Positions 1 to 9,534 of a stretch of DNA of 64,000 nt are shown piece after piece. Position 1 is the first letter of the stretch. The number at the start of each line of letters is the position of its first letter. Position numbers and translations under genes: made by a program. The DNA is from Betaproteobacteria bacterium Ga0077523 (GTDB lineage Bacteria > Pseudomonadota > Gammaproteobacteria > Burkholderiales > Ga0077523), in contig LNDQ01000089.1 of NCBI GenBank assembly GCA_001464695.1, forward strand, positions 57,222 to 121,221. The letters are read 5' to 3'. Under the pieces are notes generated by a model. The model saw only the letters and a list, made by a program, of their open reading frames with translations. It was not told the DNA's origin and did no database searches.

Positions 1-1371
1 ATCGATGCCGAACACGTCCTTCAGGCGCGGACTGACCCAACGGAAGCCGCGTTCGCCGTTGGTGCGCTCGACCCACTGGTACAGGACACCCGGAATATTG
101 GCCGCCATGTCGCGCAGCCGAGCTTCACTGTCGCGCAATGCCGACTCGGCACGGGTACGCTCCGTGACGTCCTCGGCCATGAACGACGCGCCGTCGACCG
201 TACCGTCGGGGCCGTGGATCGGGGAGAGCGAGACGCGATACAGGTGGCGCCCGAGCGCGGGATCGCCGTACTCCGTGGCAAGCGAGATCGACTCGCCGTT
301 GAAGACGCGCACGAGCAGGCTCTGGCTGCGTTCCAGATCCTGCGGCACGTGGCGAATGCGTTCGATGACGGAATCGCCCGGCCCCACCGCCATGCCGTAC
401 AGGCGCCGGAACTCGCGGATGTAGGCCGCGTTGCACGCGATGATGCGGCCTTCGCGATCGAACGCGCACATGGGCTGCGGCAACGCCTCGATCATGCCGT
501 CGAGGCGGGCATGGGCCTGTTCCAGCGCGATGCGCGCCCGATCGGCGTCCGCCTCCGCGGCCTTGCGTGCGGTGAGATCTCGGCACACCACGAGGTGGAC
601 ACCCTCCACGACGTTGGCGACGGCCTCGAACTCGACCGGCACCATGCTGCCGTCCTTGCGGCGCAACCAGATCTCGCCCGAGAGGTGCCCGCGCTGCAGG
701 AATTCGCGCCACATCGCCTGCGCGTCCTCGCGCTGGCTGTCAGGGACCATGTCGAACACGGACAAGGTCGCCAGCTCTTCGCTCGTGTAGTCGAGCAGCC
801 GCCCGGCCGCGCCGTTCACGTCGAGATAGCCGCCGTGGTCGTCCGCCAGGAATTTCGCCTCCACCGACAGTTCGAACACCGCGCGAAAGCGGCGCTGGCG
901 CGCTTCGCCATCGGCTTCGAGCTGCTTGCGCGCGGTGATGTCCCAGGAGTTGCCGACGATGCGACCGATGCCGCCGCCGGCATCGGCGAGAGGTGTCAGG
1001 CGGGTGATCCACCAGCCGGGACGGCCGCCGAATTCGATGTATTCCTCGTACTCGATCGGCGCGCGCGCATCGACGCACCGCTGATAGTTCGCGGTCACGC
1101 TCGCCGCGTGGGCCGCGGTCAGCACGTGCGGCACCAGGTCCACCGGACGTTTGCCGCGCACGGCACCGTCATGCAGTCCGGTCGCATCCTCGTGCGAGCG
1201 GCTCAGTTCGGCATAGCGAAACTCGCCCTGGGAATCGACGTCGACCACGAAGATGGCCGAGGACACACCACGATAGAGCGCGTCGCTGAACGCTCGAGCT
1301 TCCCGGAGCTGGGCTTCGAGAGCCCGGATCCGGACTGTCTGCGGGTCTTCGGTCTCGACAACTTTCAGCAT
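1..1371 (-). CDS. Multi-PAS sensor protein, 3' end outside window
   Basis: The minus-strand frame is open from the ATG at 1371 to the window edge (about 457 residues seen). It starts MLKVVETEDPQ, followed by a short coiled-coil-like stretch (IRALEAQLREAR). PAS-like units follow at about residues 30-155, 160-285 and 290-420, each ending in the usual D(I/L/V)TxRKxxE or DVTERTRAE linker, and a fourth begins at the edge (GVLYQWVERTNGERGFRWVS). PAS/PAC arrays of this kind sit before a histidine kinase or GGDEF/EAL output domain, but that part is not in the window, so the output is unknown. No membrane segment is visible, which suggests a cytoplasmic sensor. It diverges from the phasin gene. No clear Shine-Dalgarno precedes the ATG, and an in-frame TTG lies 30 bases upstream. 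Confidence 0.8.
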   Translation of the reverse strand, partial: MLKVVETEDPQTVRIRALEAQLREARAFSDALYRGVSSAIFVVDVDSQGEFRYAELSRSHEDATGLHDGAVRGKRPVDLVPHVLTAAHAASVTANYQRCVDARAPIEYEEYIEFGGRPGWWITRLTPLADAGGGIGRIVGNSWDITARKQLEADGEARQRRFRAVFELSVEAKFLADDHGGYLDVNGAAGRLLDYTSEELATLSVFDMVPDSQREDAQAMWREFLQRGHLSGEIWLRRKDGSMVPVEFEAVANVVEGVHLVVCRDLTARKAAEADADRARIALEQAHARLDGMIEALPQPMCAFDREGRIIACNAAYIREFRRLYGMAVGPGDSVIERIRHVPQDLERSQSLLVRVFNGESISLATEYGDPALGRHLYRVSLSPIHGPDGTVDGASFMAEDVTERTRAESALRDSEARLRDMAANIPGVLYQWVERTNGERGFRWVSPRLKDVFGID

Positions 1372-1547
1372 ATTTTCAACATCTTGTACTATTTTCAAAC
1401 GAGTCAGTGCGACGCGCGAAGAACCCGACACTGCATCTACGGCACGCGGCGGGCGGCCTGAAGCGGGACCCGCAGGCTCGCAGCGGCGGATCCGCACGCG
1501 TTGTGCGCTACACAACCCAAGGCCGGTGCCAGTCGCCAACAAAACCC

Positions 1548-1575
1548 TTGACACAGAGTGGGATCGCCCTAAAAT
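1548..1575 (+). promoter_or_regulatory. Sigma-70 promoter of the phasin gene
   Basis: TTGACA at 1548-1553 is a perfect -35 hexamer. A 16-base spacer separates it from TAAAAT at 1570-1575, which matches the -10 consensus at five of six positions. Transcription would start near 1582, about 68 bases before the phasin ATG at 1650. Confidence 0.75.
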
Positions 1576-1582
1576 CCGCCCT

Positions 1583-1599
1583 CTGCTGCATTGCAGCAG
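1583..1599. promoter_or_regulatory. Probable PhaR operator (CTGC-N3-GCAG palindrome)
   Basis: A perfect inverted repeat, CTGCTGCA-T-TGCAGCAG, covers 1583-1599. Its centre is CTGC-ATT-GCAG, the form described for binding by the polyhydroxyalkanoate regulator PhaR ahead of phasin genes. It lies directly downstream of the -10 hexamer, over the expected transcription start, where bound repressor would block RNA polymerase. A PhaR-type repressor leaves the DNA to bind nascent polymer granules. No phaR gene is in the window, so the link rests on the motif and the downstream phasin. Confidence 0.6.
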
Positions 1600-1649
1600 A
1601 ACGACCGCAATCGGCATCCACCCACACGCAAGTCAGGAGTGATGGCCCC

Positions 1650-2210
1650 ATGTACAAATTCCCTGAGCAGTTCTCCGCACTGAACAAGGCGAACGTCGAC
1701 TCCTTCGTCGCCTTCGCCGGCATCGCCAGCACGAGCGCCGAGCGCTTCGTCGAGTTCCAGCTGAAGGCCGCCAAGTCCGCGTTCGAAGACACGGTGAAGA
1801 GCGTCCGCACGGTTACCAGCATCAAGGAACCGCAGGAGTTCCTGCAGTTCGGCACCGCGACCCTGCAACCCGCCACCGAGAAGGCCGCGGCCTATGCCCG
1901 CCAGCTCTACGCCCTCGCATCCGAAAGCCAGAGCGAGTTCACCAGGTTCGTGGACGAACACGTGACGGAGTTCAACAAGCAGGTCGTGTCGTACCTCGAC
2001 GAAGCCGCAAAGACCGGTCCCGCCGGCTCCGACGTCGCGGTCGCTGCGGCGAAGTCGGCCGTGGCTGCCGCCAATCAGGCCTACGACGTGTTCTCGAAGG
2101 CCGGGCGCCAGTTCGCCGAAGTCACGGAAACCACGGTCCAGGCTGTCGCCAATGCCGGCGTGCGCGCGGCCAACACCACGACGCCCACCAGCAAGAAGAA
2201 GGCCGCCTGA
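1650..2210 (+). CDS. phaP: Phasin family protein
   Basis: The 186-residue product starts MYKFPEQFSALNKANVDSF and has the typical phasin layout. An amphipathic helical N-terminal part holds the FVEFQLKAAKSAFED region and the phasin_2-like segment (QSEFTRFVDEHVTEFNKQV). A long Ala-rich helical C-terminal part follows, ending in a basic TSKKKAA tail. Phasins coat polyhydroxyalkanoate granules and control their size and number. The start at 1650 is chosen because AGGAGT at 1635-1640 is a good Shine-Dalgarno and the promoter at 1548-1575 lies upstream of it; in-frame codons further upstream would precede the transcription start. An intrinsic terminator follows, so the gene is probably a single transcription unit. 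Confidence 0.92.
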   Translation: MYKFPEQFSALNKANVDSFVAFAGIASTSAERFVEFQLKAAKSAFEDTVKSVRTVTSIKEPQEFLQFGTATLQPATEKAAAYARQLYALASESQSEFTRFVDEHVTEFNKQVVSYLDEAAKTGPAGSDVAVAAAKSAVAAANQAYDVFSKAGRQFAEVTETTVQAVANAGVRAANTTTPTSKKKAA

Positions 2211-2234
2211 GTCACTTGGAGTCCGCTGTACCGG

Positions 2235-2262
2235 AAGCCCCCGCCTGTCGGGGGCTTTTTGT
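2235..2262 (+). terminator. Intrinsic terminator after phasin gene
   Basis: An eight-base-pair stem AGCCCCCG (2236-2243) / CGGGGGCT (2249-2256) with a five-base loop is followed by a run of T (2256-2260), G and more T. It lies 25 bases after the phasin stop and 70 bases before pgi, separating the two transcription units. Confidence 0.85.
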
Positions 2263-2331
2263 TTTTCGGGCCACGGGCGCGTCTGCCGCACGCTCGTAGA
2301 ATGCCCGCTTTCTCACGGCCCATGAGCGAGC

Positions 2332-3981
2332 ATGTCCGACCTCATTGAATCCACCGCCTGGCGCGCGCTGTCGGCCCATCGTGCCGCGCAATCCGGTGTG
2401 ACGTTGCGAGCGCTGTTCGGCGCGGATCCGAAGCGATTCGAGACGTTCTCGCTGCGATCGGGTGCGCTGTTCCTCGACTATTCGAAGCACCCGATCACGC
2501 GCGAAACCATGGCCCTGCTGGTGGCGCTGGCCCGCGATCGTGGCGTCGAGCGCTGGCGCGACGCGATGTTCGACGGCGAGCGCATCAACCACACCGAAGA
2601 CCGGCCGGTGCTGCATGTCGCCTTGCGCAATCGATCCGATCGCGCCATGCCCGTCGACGGCCGCGACGTCATGCCGGCCGTGCGCAGCGTGCTGTCGCGC
2701 ATGCGGACATTCAGCGAAGCGGTGCGCTCCGGCGTGGCCACCGGGCACACTGGCGAACGGATCACCGACGTGGTGAACATCGGCATCGGCGGTTCCGACC
2801 TCGGCCCGCTGATGGTTTGCGAAGCGTTGCGCCACCATGCGGACCCGCAACACCTGCGTGCGCACTTCGTCTCGAACGTCGACGACACCCACCTCGTCGA
2901 GACCCTCCGCGGGCTCGATGCCCACCGCACGCTGTTCATCGTCGCGTCGAAGACCTTCACCACGCAGGAGACGATGACCAACGCAGCTTCGGCTCGTGCC
3001 TGGCTCGTCGCGAGCCTGCGCGACGAGCGCGCCGTGGCGCAGCACTTCGCCGCGGTGAGCACCAACGTCAAGGCGACTTCGGCATTCGGCATCGCCCCCG
3101 AGCGCGTGTTCGAGTTCTGGGATTGGGTCGGTGGCCGGTACTCGCTCTGGTCCGCCATCGGCCTTGCCATCGCCATTGCACTCGGCATGGATCGATTCGA
3201 GGAACTGCTGGCCGGCGGCCACGCGATGGACGAGCACTTTCGTACGGCACCGCTGGATGCAAACATGCCGGTGATCCTCGCGTTGCTCGGGATCTGGCAC
3301 ATCAACTTCCACGACCGCGGCAGCCACGCGGTGCTGCCCTACGATCAATATCTGCATCGGCTACCGGCGTTCCTCCAGCAGCTCGACATGGAAAGCAACG
3401 GCAAGCGCATCGATCGTGCAGGACGCGAAGTGGACTACGCCACCGGGCCGGTGCTCTGGGGCGAACCGGGGACCAACGGCCAGCACGCGTTCTTCCAGTT
3501 GCTGCACCAGGGAACGCACGTGGTGCCAGCCGATTTCATCGTGGCGGCGGAGGGCCCGCACCGCCTGGGCGTCCACCACCAGCTGCTGCTCGCCAATTGC
3601 CTCGCGCAGACGCAGGCCCTGGCGTTCGGCAAGACCACCGCCGAAGCTCTCGTGGAACTGCGATCGCAGGGCATGACCGACGCCGCAGCGCAGGCACTGG
3701 CTCCGTACAAGGCCTTCCCCGGCGATCGACCGAGCAGCACGATCCTGCTCGACCGTCTCACCCCGCACAGCCTGGGAGCGCTGATCGCGCTCTACGAACA
3801 CAAAGTGTTCGTCCAGGGTGCGATCTGGAACATCGACTCCTTCGACCAGTGGGGCGTGGAGCTGGGCAAGCAACTCGCCGGACGGGTGTTCGAGGTGCTG
3901 GAGGGGCGAGCGCCCGCTGACGCGCTCGACGCTTCGACGCGGGGGCTGGCGGCCCTGATCCGGAGTCGTCCCGGCCACTGA
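2332..3981 (+). CDS. pgi: Glucose-6-phosphate isomerase
   Basis: The 549-residue product has the normal length for bacterial Pgi and interconverts glucose 6-phosphate and fructose 6-phosphate in the cytoplasm. Visible signatures are GIGGSDLGP (about residue 150), the PGI motif region [26 protein letters not shown] (about residue 353), [19 protein letters not shown] (about residue 377) and the C-terminal [14 protein letters not shown] with the catalytic lysine near 514. The ATG at 2332 follows the phasin terminator by 70 bases. zwf, the enzyme that uses the same substrate, is in the same window but 25 kb away. Confidence 0.97.
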   Translation: MSDLIESTAWRALSAHRAAQSGVTLRALFGADPKRFETFSLRSGALFLDYSKHPITRETMALLVALARDRGVERWRDAMFDGERINHTEDRPVLHVALRNRSDRAMPVDGRDVMPAVRSVLSRMRTFSEAVRSGVATGHTGERITDVVNIGIGGSDLGPLMVCEALRHHADPQHLRAHFVSNVDDTHLVETLRGLDAHRTLFIVASKTFTTQETMTNAASARAWLVASLRDERAVAQHFAAVSTNVKATSAFGIAPERVFEFWDWVGGRYSLWSAIGLAIAIALGMDRFEELLAGGHAMDEHFRTAPLDANMPVILALLGIWHINFHDRGSHAVLPYDQYLHRLPAFLQQLDMESNGKRIDRAGREVDYATGPVLWGEPGTNGQHAFFQLLHQGTHVVPADFIVAAEGPHRLGVHHQLLLANCLAQTQALAFGKTTAEALVELRSQGMTDAAAQALAPYKAFPGDRPSSTILLDRLTPHSLGALIALYEHKVFVQGAIWNIDSFDQWGVELGKQLAGRVFEVLEGRAPADALDASTRGLAALIRSRPGH

Positions 3982-4087
3982 CCGCCGCTGGTTTCAAGCG
4001 CGCCGCGGCCTCGCCGTAAATAAGGGATCGGACGCCGCGGGTCCGCCGGTTTCCTGACCCGCTGGCGCTACCGGCCATGGAACCGCC

Positions 4088-7000
4088 ATGCCGCGCAGGC
4101 CCGCCATCCTCAAGACCCCGTCGCTTTCCCAGTCGCTGACCGCCGCCATCCCTCTGGCGAGCCTGTCGGCGGACTGCGCGCGAGCGGCTGCCGAGTTCCC
4201 TGGCGGGTCATCCGTAACCCCGGGCCCGGTGTGGATCGCGATCGCCGTCGGCCTGGTCCTGCTCGCCGTAGTCGGCACAGCGATCGTCACCCGGCGGCGG
4301 GTGCAGGCGCCATTGCAGAACCGGATCGACGAGCTCACCACGCTCCAGCGGACCCTCGATGAGCATGCGAGTGTCGTGATCACCGATCGCGGCGCCAGGA
4401 TCATCTACGCCAATCGCCGCTTCTGCGACCTCACGGGCTATCCGGAGGCGGAACTGGTCGGCGCCCACATGCGCATCCTCAATTCCGGCACCCATCCGCG
4501 CGAATTCTTCGAGGACCTGTGGTCGACCATCGGCCGCGGCGAGACCTGGAAGGGCGAAATCTGCAATCGCGCCAAGGACGGCCACCGCTACTGGGTCGAT
4601 GCGACCATCCTGCCGCTGCGCAACCGCCAGGGCGGTACCGATCGCTACGTGTCCATCCGCACCGACATCACACCGCGCAAGCTGGCGGAAGCCTCGCTGC
4701 GCGAAGCCGGCTTGCGGCTCGACCTGGCACTCGATGCCTCCGGGCTCGCGCTGTGGGAGGTCGATGTCGGGCGCGACAGCGTGTTCGCCTCCGCACGGTT
4801 CGCGGAGATACTCGGCGCGGCGCCGTTCGAGACGCACATGTCGCTGGCGTCCTACTGGGCCCAGATCCATCCGGATGACCTCGCACGCGTGCGCGCAGCG
4901 GCCCGGTCCACCCTGAAGGGCGAGGTTCCCCGGCTCAGCGTCGAGTACCGAGTCCGCCGACGCGACGGCGCCTGGCGCTGGGTGCACGCGACCGGTCGCG
5001 TGGTCGCGTCCCGGGCAGACGGGTACGCGGAACGGCTGACCGGCCTGCTGGCCGACATCCAGGAGCGCAAGGACGCGGAACAGCGGTTGCACGCTTCCGA
5101 AGTGTTCCTGCACGGCATCCTCGACGGCATCGCCGACCCGGTTTTCGTGAAGAACGCACAGCATCGCTGGGTCCACGTGAACCGCGCATTCGCGGCACTG
5201 TTCGGCGTGACGCCGGCCGACATGATCGGCAGGACCGACCACGACTACATGCCGGTCGATCGCGCGGAAGCAGCCTGGAAATCCGACGACGATCTGCTGA
5301 ACGGCGACAACGAAGTGATCATGCAGCGCGATTTCGTCGGTCCCGACGGCATCCGCCGGTTCCTCGAGATCCGCAAGTCGGTCTACCGCGATCCGTCCGG
5401 CAAGGCACTCATCGTCGGCACGAATCGCGATATCACGAGCCTGCTCCTGGCCCGCGATGCCGCCGAAGCAGCCAATCACGCGAAGAGCGAATTCCTCGCG
5501 AACATGAGCCACGAGATCCGCACCCCGATGAACGGCATCATCGGCATGGCGCAACTGGCACTCGCCACGGACCTCGATCCGGCCCAGCGCGAATACCTCG
5601 CCACGGTCCGCTCCTCCGCCGAGGCGCTGCTCGGCATCATCGACGACATCCTGGACTTCTCGAAGGTCGAGGCCGGCAAGCTGTTGCTGGAGCGGATCGA
5701 TTTCCGCTTGAGCGACGCCGTGCGTGATGCGGCGCGGGTCGTGGCGGTCCGGGCGCTGGAGAAAGGCATCGACCTCGACATCGACATACACCCGGCACTG
5801 CCGGAGTTCGTGTCCGGCGATCCGACGCGCCTCAAGCAGGTACTCCTCAACCTGGTGGGCAACGCGGTGAAGTTCACCCACGAAGGCGGCGTGACGGTGC
5901 GCGCCGACCCCGTGACCACGGATGCAGCGCGGCCCACGGTGCGTTTCGAGATCTCGGACAGCGGCATCGGTATCCCGCAGGAAAAGCAGAGCCTCATCTT
6001 CGAAGCCTTTGCCCAGGCCGATGCGACGATCACGCGGCAGTACGGCGGCACGGGTCTCGGACTTTCGATCTCGTCGCGTCTCACGCAGATGATGGGCGGC
6101 GAGATTGCCGTGACGAGCTCGCCCGGAACGGGCAGCACGTTCTTGGCCGTAGTGCCCTTCGAGGTCGCGCAATGCGGATCCGCGCCCATCGCATCGCCCG
6201 AGCACCTGGCCGATTGCGACACCGTACTGACCGGCGGCAGTGCGGCAGCGCGGTCGGCCCTGCGGCGCACGCTGTCGTATTGGGGTGCCCGGGTACGTGA
6301 GACGGACGACCCGTCGAACGTGCCGGAACCGCTTCCCGGCGAACACCGCCGCGTGCTGTGGATCGCGGATTGCGACGACGTGCCCGCTGCCGGGCGCATC
6401 CGGGCGACCTCCCGTCATGCCGAAGGGGCAGTCCGGTGCGTGGGCCTGAATGCGCCCGGCGCCGCTTGCGGTACGGATGGGCCCGATGCCTTCGTCATGA
6501 AGCCAGCCGGTCCCGTGGAGTTGCGAGCTGCCATCGAGACGGCTCTAGCGGCAGAGCCGGCAACCGCAGCAGCCGACGCTGCGCCGCGATGGAACCGTGG
6601 GTCCGGGCGGCGCCTGAACGTCCTGCTGGTCGAGGACAACCTGGTGAACCGCAAGGTCGCCGTGCACCTGCTCGAGAACCTCGGGCATCGCGTTGCACTG
6701 GCGAGCAACGGTGAGGAGGCTCTCACCACCATCGCGTCGCAGCCTCCGGACGTGGTGCTGATGGACGTGCAGATGCCCGTGATGGGGGGTATCGAGGCTA
6801 CGAGCCGCCTGCGCGCACTGGAGCGCGCCAGTGGCGCACGGCACCTGCCGGTGATCGCGCTGACCGCCGGTGCGCTAGCCGCCGATCGCGACAGGTGCCT
6901 CGAGGCCGGCATGGACGACTACCTCACGAAGCCCTTCGATTTCGCAACGGTGCACGCGGTACTCGAACGCGTCGCAGCGCAGGTCGGCGTCGCGGCACCT

Positions 7001-7384
7001 GTCCACGGCCCGGCGAAATTGCCGCACGTGTTCATACCCGAGACCGCCCTGAACGCCATGGCCGGCGATCGGGAACTGCTCGCGGAAGTCATCGACGTGG
7101 CGCGGGTCGAGTTGCCGAAGCAGATGGAGGCGCTGCGCAGCGCATTGGCGACGAGCGATGCGGTTGCTGCCCGCCGCCATGCGCACACGCTGAAAGGAAC
7201 CGCGGACACGGTCGGCGCCCGCCTCGCCCGCGAGGCGGCGCATGTCGTCGAGCACGCCGCTGCCAATGGCGACCTGGCCGGTGCCCGGCAAGGCGTGGAA
7301 CAGTTGCATGCGCTGATCGCCATCCTCGGCGGCGAACTCGCGGCCTATCGCGCGCACGGGCAGGGCACGGCATCGTCACGATAA
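4088..7384 (+). CDS. Hybrid sensor histidine kinase (PAS x3, HisKA, HATPase, REC, Hpt)
   Basis: The 1098-residue protein has one clear membrane segment (about residues 48-64, VWIAIAVGLVLLAVVG), so it is probably anchored in the inner membrane with all sensing domains cytoplasmic. Three PAS/PAC units follow (about 85-205, 210-330, 335-455). The dimerization domain carries His475 in SHEIRTPMN, and the ATPase domain has N (NLVGNAVKF), G1 (DSGIGIP) and G2 (GGTGLGLSI) boxes. A C-terminal receiver has its phospho-Asp at 893 (MDVQMPVMGG), and a histidine phosphotransfer domain has His1033 (HTLKGTADT). Between ATPase and receiver (about 710-830) is a receiver-like segment that has lost the usual acidic pocket and phospho-Asp. 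No response regulator gene is adjacent, so the final target is unknown. Confidence 0.93.
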   Translation: MPRRPAILKTPSLSQSLTAAIPLASLSADCARAAAEFPGGSSVTPGPVWIAIAVGLVLLAVVGTAIVTRRRVQAPLQNRIDELTTLQRTLDEHASVVITDRGARIIYANRRFCDLTGYPEAELVGAHMRILNSGTHPREFFEDLWSTIGRGETWKGEICNRAKDGHRYWVDATILPLRNRQGGTDRYVSIRTDITPRKLAEASLREAGLRLDLALDASGLALWEVDVGRDSVFASARFAEILGAAPFETHMSLASYWAQIHPDDLARVRAAARSTLKGEVPRLSVEYRVRRRDGAWRWVHATGRVVASRADGYAERLTGLLADIQERKDAEQRLHASEVFLHGILDGIADPVFVKNAQHRWVHVNRAFAALFGVTPADMIGRTDHDYMPVDRAEAAWKSDDDLLNGDNEVIMQRDFVGPDGIRRFLEIRKSVYRDPSGKALIVGTNRDITSLLLARDAAEAANHAKSEFLANMSHEIRTPMNGIIGMAQLALATDLDPAQREYLATVRSSAEALLGIIDDILDFSKVEAGKLLLERIDFRLSDAVRDAARVVAVRALEKGIDLDIDIHPALPEFVSGDPTRLKQVLLNLVGNAVKFTHEGGVTVRADPVTTDAARPTVRFEISDSGIGIPQEKQSLIFEAFAQADATITRQYGGTGLGLSISSRLTQMMGGEIAVTSSPGTGSTFLAVVPFEVAQCGSAPIASPEHLADCDTVLTGGSAAARSALRRTLSYWGARVRETDDPSNVPEPLPGEHRRVLWIADCDDVPAAGRIRATSRHAEGAVRCVGLNAPGAACGTDGPDAFVMKPAGPVELRAAIETALAAEPATAAADAAPRWNRGSGRRLNVLLVEDNLVNRKVAVHLLENLGHRVALASNGEEALTTIASQPPDVVLMDVQMPVMGGIEATSRLRALERASGARHLPVIALTAGALAADRDRCLEAGMDDYLTKPFDFATVHAVLERVAAQVGVAAPVHGPAKLPHVFIPETALNAMAGDRELLAEVIDVARVELPKQMEALRSALATSDAVAARRHAHTLKGTADTVGARLAREAAHVVEHAAANGDLAGARQGVEQLHALIAILGGELAAYRAHGQGTASSR

Positions 7385-7432
7385 GATGAAGCGCCCCCCG
7401 CACTCCCGAGGGTCGCCGTCCACGGAATAGAA

Positions 7433-7533
7433 GCTCTCAACGCGGAGGGCGCGGAGGACGCGGAGGAAAGCCAAGAACAGGGGACGGCGAGTTGGGTTTC
7501 CCCCGCGTCCTCCGCGTCCTCCGAGTTGAGAGC
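7433..7533. repeat. Large palindromic element with CGCGGAGGA units
   Basis: The left arm (7433-7466, starting GCTCTCAACGCGGAGG) and right arm (7500-7533, ending CTCCGAGTTGAGAGC) are near-perfect inverted repeats around a 33-base loop. Each arm is itself made of short CGCGGAGGA-type tandem units. It sits between the convergent kinase and orn genes and could act as a two-way transcription barrier. It has the same architecture as the elements at 44549-44676 and 46434-46578 but different unit sequence. Confidence 0.75.
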
Positions 7534-7581
7534 CTTGGAGTGCCAGCGCCGTCCTGACATGCCGGCGCGACCCATCCGCGC

Positions 7582-8127
7582 TCACAGCTTGAGGAAGTGC
7601 TCCCGGTAGTACTTGAGTTCCTCGACGGATTCGAGGATGTCTGCCAGCGCCTCGTGCTTGCCGTGTTTCGCGAACCCACCGGCGATAGCGGGCTTCCAGC
7701 GCTTCACCAGTTCCTTCAGCGTGCTGACGTCGAGATTGCGGTAGTGGAAATATGCTTCGAGCTTCGGCATGTAGCGGGCGAGGAAGCGCCGGTCCTGGCA
7801 AATGGAATTGCCGCACATGGGCGAAGCGCTCGAAGGGACGTACTGCGCAAGCCAGGCCGTCAGTTCGGCCTCGACATCGCCTTCCGCGAACCGGGAGGCC
7901 TTCACGCGGTCGATCAGACCCGACTTCCCGTGGGTGCCCTTGTTCCATGAGTCCATGCCGTCGAGTACCGCATCGCTCTGATGGACTACGCGAACCGGGC
8001 CCTCGGCGACGATGTCCAGGTTGGAATTGGTCACCACGATCGCCACTTCGAGAATGCGGTCACTGTCCGGATCGAGCCCGCTCATTTCCATGTCGAGCCA
8101 GATCAAGTTGTTGGCGTCCTGTGCCAT
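7582..8127 (-). CDS. orn: Oligoribonuclease
   Basis: The 181-residue product is a DEDDh 3'-5' exoribonuclease that degrades di- to penta-ribonucleotides, including pGpG from cyclic-di-GMP turnover. Visible motifs are [12 protein letters not shown] (Asp12, Glu14), the [16 protein letters not shown] motif II (here [11 protein letters not shown]) and the C-terminal HxxxxD region (KHEALADI). Length matches the family. The ATG at 8127 gives the usual short N-terminus ([12 protein letters not shown]); an ATG at 8136 would add MMI. It diverges from the M48 protease gene, with 71 bases between the starts. A working Orn is consistent with the cyclic-di-GMP riboswitch found later in the window. Confidence 0.95.
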   Translation of the reverse strand: MAQDANNLIWLDMEMSGLDPDSDRILEVAIVVTNSNLDIVAEGPVRVVHQSDAVLDGMDSWNKGTHGKSGLIDRVKASRFAEGDVEAELTAWLAQYVPSSASPMCGNSICQDRRFLARYMPKLEAYFHYRNLDVSTLKELVKRWKPAIAGGFAKHGKHEALADILESVEELKYYREHFLKL

Positions 8128-8198
8128 AATCATCAAGTGTCGGAATTTTAAAGACTTAGTGTGTCACAACGGCACGATCTCAGCCATCTGAAGCTCGC

Positions 8199-9449
8199 AT
8201 GAACGCTTTCACACTGATATTCCTCGCAGCGCTCGCCGCTGCCACCGGTACCCGCCTCTGGCTCGCCTGGCGTCACGTGCGTCACATCCAGGCCCATCGC
8301 GACCGGGTTCCCGAATCCTTCGCCACCGAGATCGACCTGCCAGCCCATCAGAAGGCGGCCGACTACTCGAGCGCGAAAACCGGGCTCAACGCGTTCGGCG
8401 TCGGTGTCGAAGCTGCGCTGCTGCTCATCTTCACCCTGGGCGGCGGTTTCGCCGCCCTGCACGCGTGGTCGGCGGGATGGTTCGGTGACGGGCTCGCGGG
8501 CGGTGTCGCGTTCATCGGCGCGGTGATGGTCGTGTCGGCCGCGGTGGAACTACCGCTCAACGTCTACAAGGTGTTCGGCATCGAGACGCGCTTCGGCTTC
8601 AACAAGATGACGCCGAGGATGTTCGTGACCGATCTGCTGAAGCAGACCGTCATCGCGGCGGCGCTCGGTCTGCCGCTGGTCCTCGCGGTGCTGTGGATGA
8701 TGGGCGGCATGGGCGAGTACTGGTGGTTCTGGGTCTGGCTCGTGTGGATGGCGTTCAACCTGTTCGTGCTGGCGTTCTACCCCACCTATATCGCCCCGCT
8801 GTTCAACAAGTTCTCGCCGATGGCGGACGGTGAACTCAAGTCCCGCATCGAGGCGCTGCTGGTGAAGTGCGGCTTCAAGTCCCAGGGACTGTTCGTGATG
8901 GACGGGTCGCGCCGCTCGAGCCATGGCAACGCGTACTTCACCGGCTTCGGCAAGGCGAAACGCATCGTGTTCTTCGACACACTGCTGTCGCGCCTCGATC
9001 CGACCGAGATCGAAGCGGTGCTCGCGCACGAACTCGGCCACTTCCGCATGAACCACGTGTTCCGCCGCATGGCCTGGACGTTCGCGGTGAGCCTCGCGTT
9101 CCTGTGGATTCTCGGCGAATTGCGTGACGCAGCCTGGTTCTACCAGGGCCTTGGCGTGTCGCCGCCGGCCACCGATGCCGTCGCGCTGGTGCTGTTCTTC
9201 ATGGTCGTCCCGGTGTTCACGTTCCTGCTGCGACCATTGATGGCCATGTACTCACGCAAGCACGAGTTCGAAGCGGACGAGTACGCCGCCAGGTTCACGC
9301 CGGCGACGGAACTGGTCCATGCGCTGGTGAAGCTCTACAAGGACAACGCATCGACGCTGACGCCGGACCCGCTGCACTCCGCGTTCTACGATTCCCATCC
9401 GCCGGCGGCCGCACGCATCGCGCGCCTCAAGCAACTCGCGGCCGCCTGA
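8199..9449 (+). CDS. M48 family metalloprotease (Ste24/CAAX-protease type)
   Basis: The 416-residue protein has several membrane segments (for example residues 1-20, 65-90, 105-125, 150-200 and 285-345) around a zinc site. The zinc motif HELGH is at His277-His281 and the third ligand is in HEFEADEYA (about residue 350). Both are typical of the M48 subfamily related to yeast Ste24, and the N-terminal peptidase_M48_N region is present. In bacteria, such inner-membrane proteases are thought to take part in membrane protein quality control; the substrate here is unknown. It diverges from orn. Confidence 0.9.
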   Translation: MNAFTLIFLAALAAATGTRLWLAWRHVRHIQAHRDRVPESFATEIDLPAHQKAADYSSAKTGLNAFGVGVEAALLLIFTLGGGFAALHAWSAGWFGDGLAGGVAFIGAVMVVSAAVELPLNVYKVFGIETRFGFNKMTPRMFVTDLLKQTVIAAALGLPLVLAVLWMMGGMGEYWWFWVWLVWMAFNLFVLAFYPTYIAPLFNKFSPMADGELKSRIEALLVKCGFKSQGLFVMDGSRRSSHGNAYFTGFGKAKRIVFFDTLLSRLDPTEIEAVLAHELGHFRMNHVFRRMAWTFAVSLAFLWILGELRDAAWFYQGLGVSPPATDAVALVLFFMVVPVFTFLLRPLMAMYSRKHEFEADEYAARFTPATELVHALVKLYKDNASTLTPDPLHSAFYDSHPPAAARIARLKQLAAA

Positions 9450-9453
9450 AGCA

Positions 9454-9512
9454 TGCCCCCATCCCAACCTTCCCCCACGCGCAGCGTGGGGGAGGATCAG
9501 GGTGGGGGCAGC
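9454..9512. repeat. C-rich palindromic repeat, copy 1
   Basis: This is the basic unit of a dispersed family: GCCCCCATCCCAACC, then CTTCCCCC, a short variable inner palindrome (here ACGCGCAGCGT), GGGGG and a closing GGGTGGGGGCAGCG. It lies just after the M48 protease stop. Seven further clusters occur in the window, nearly all between genes. Confidence 0.85.
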
Positions 9513-9534
9513 GAACGACCCCGATCACCGATGA

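Noticed and set aside
4208..6418. 736-codon open frame antisense to the hybrid kinase gene
   Set aside because: It is a shadow of the PAS/HisKA coding sequence in high-GC DNA; the translation is Arg/His/Gln-rich with no family pattern and no ribosome site.
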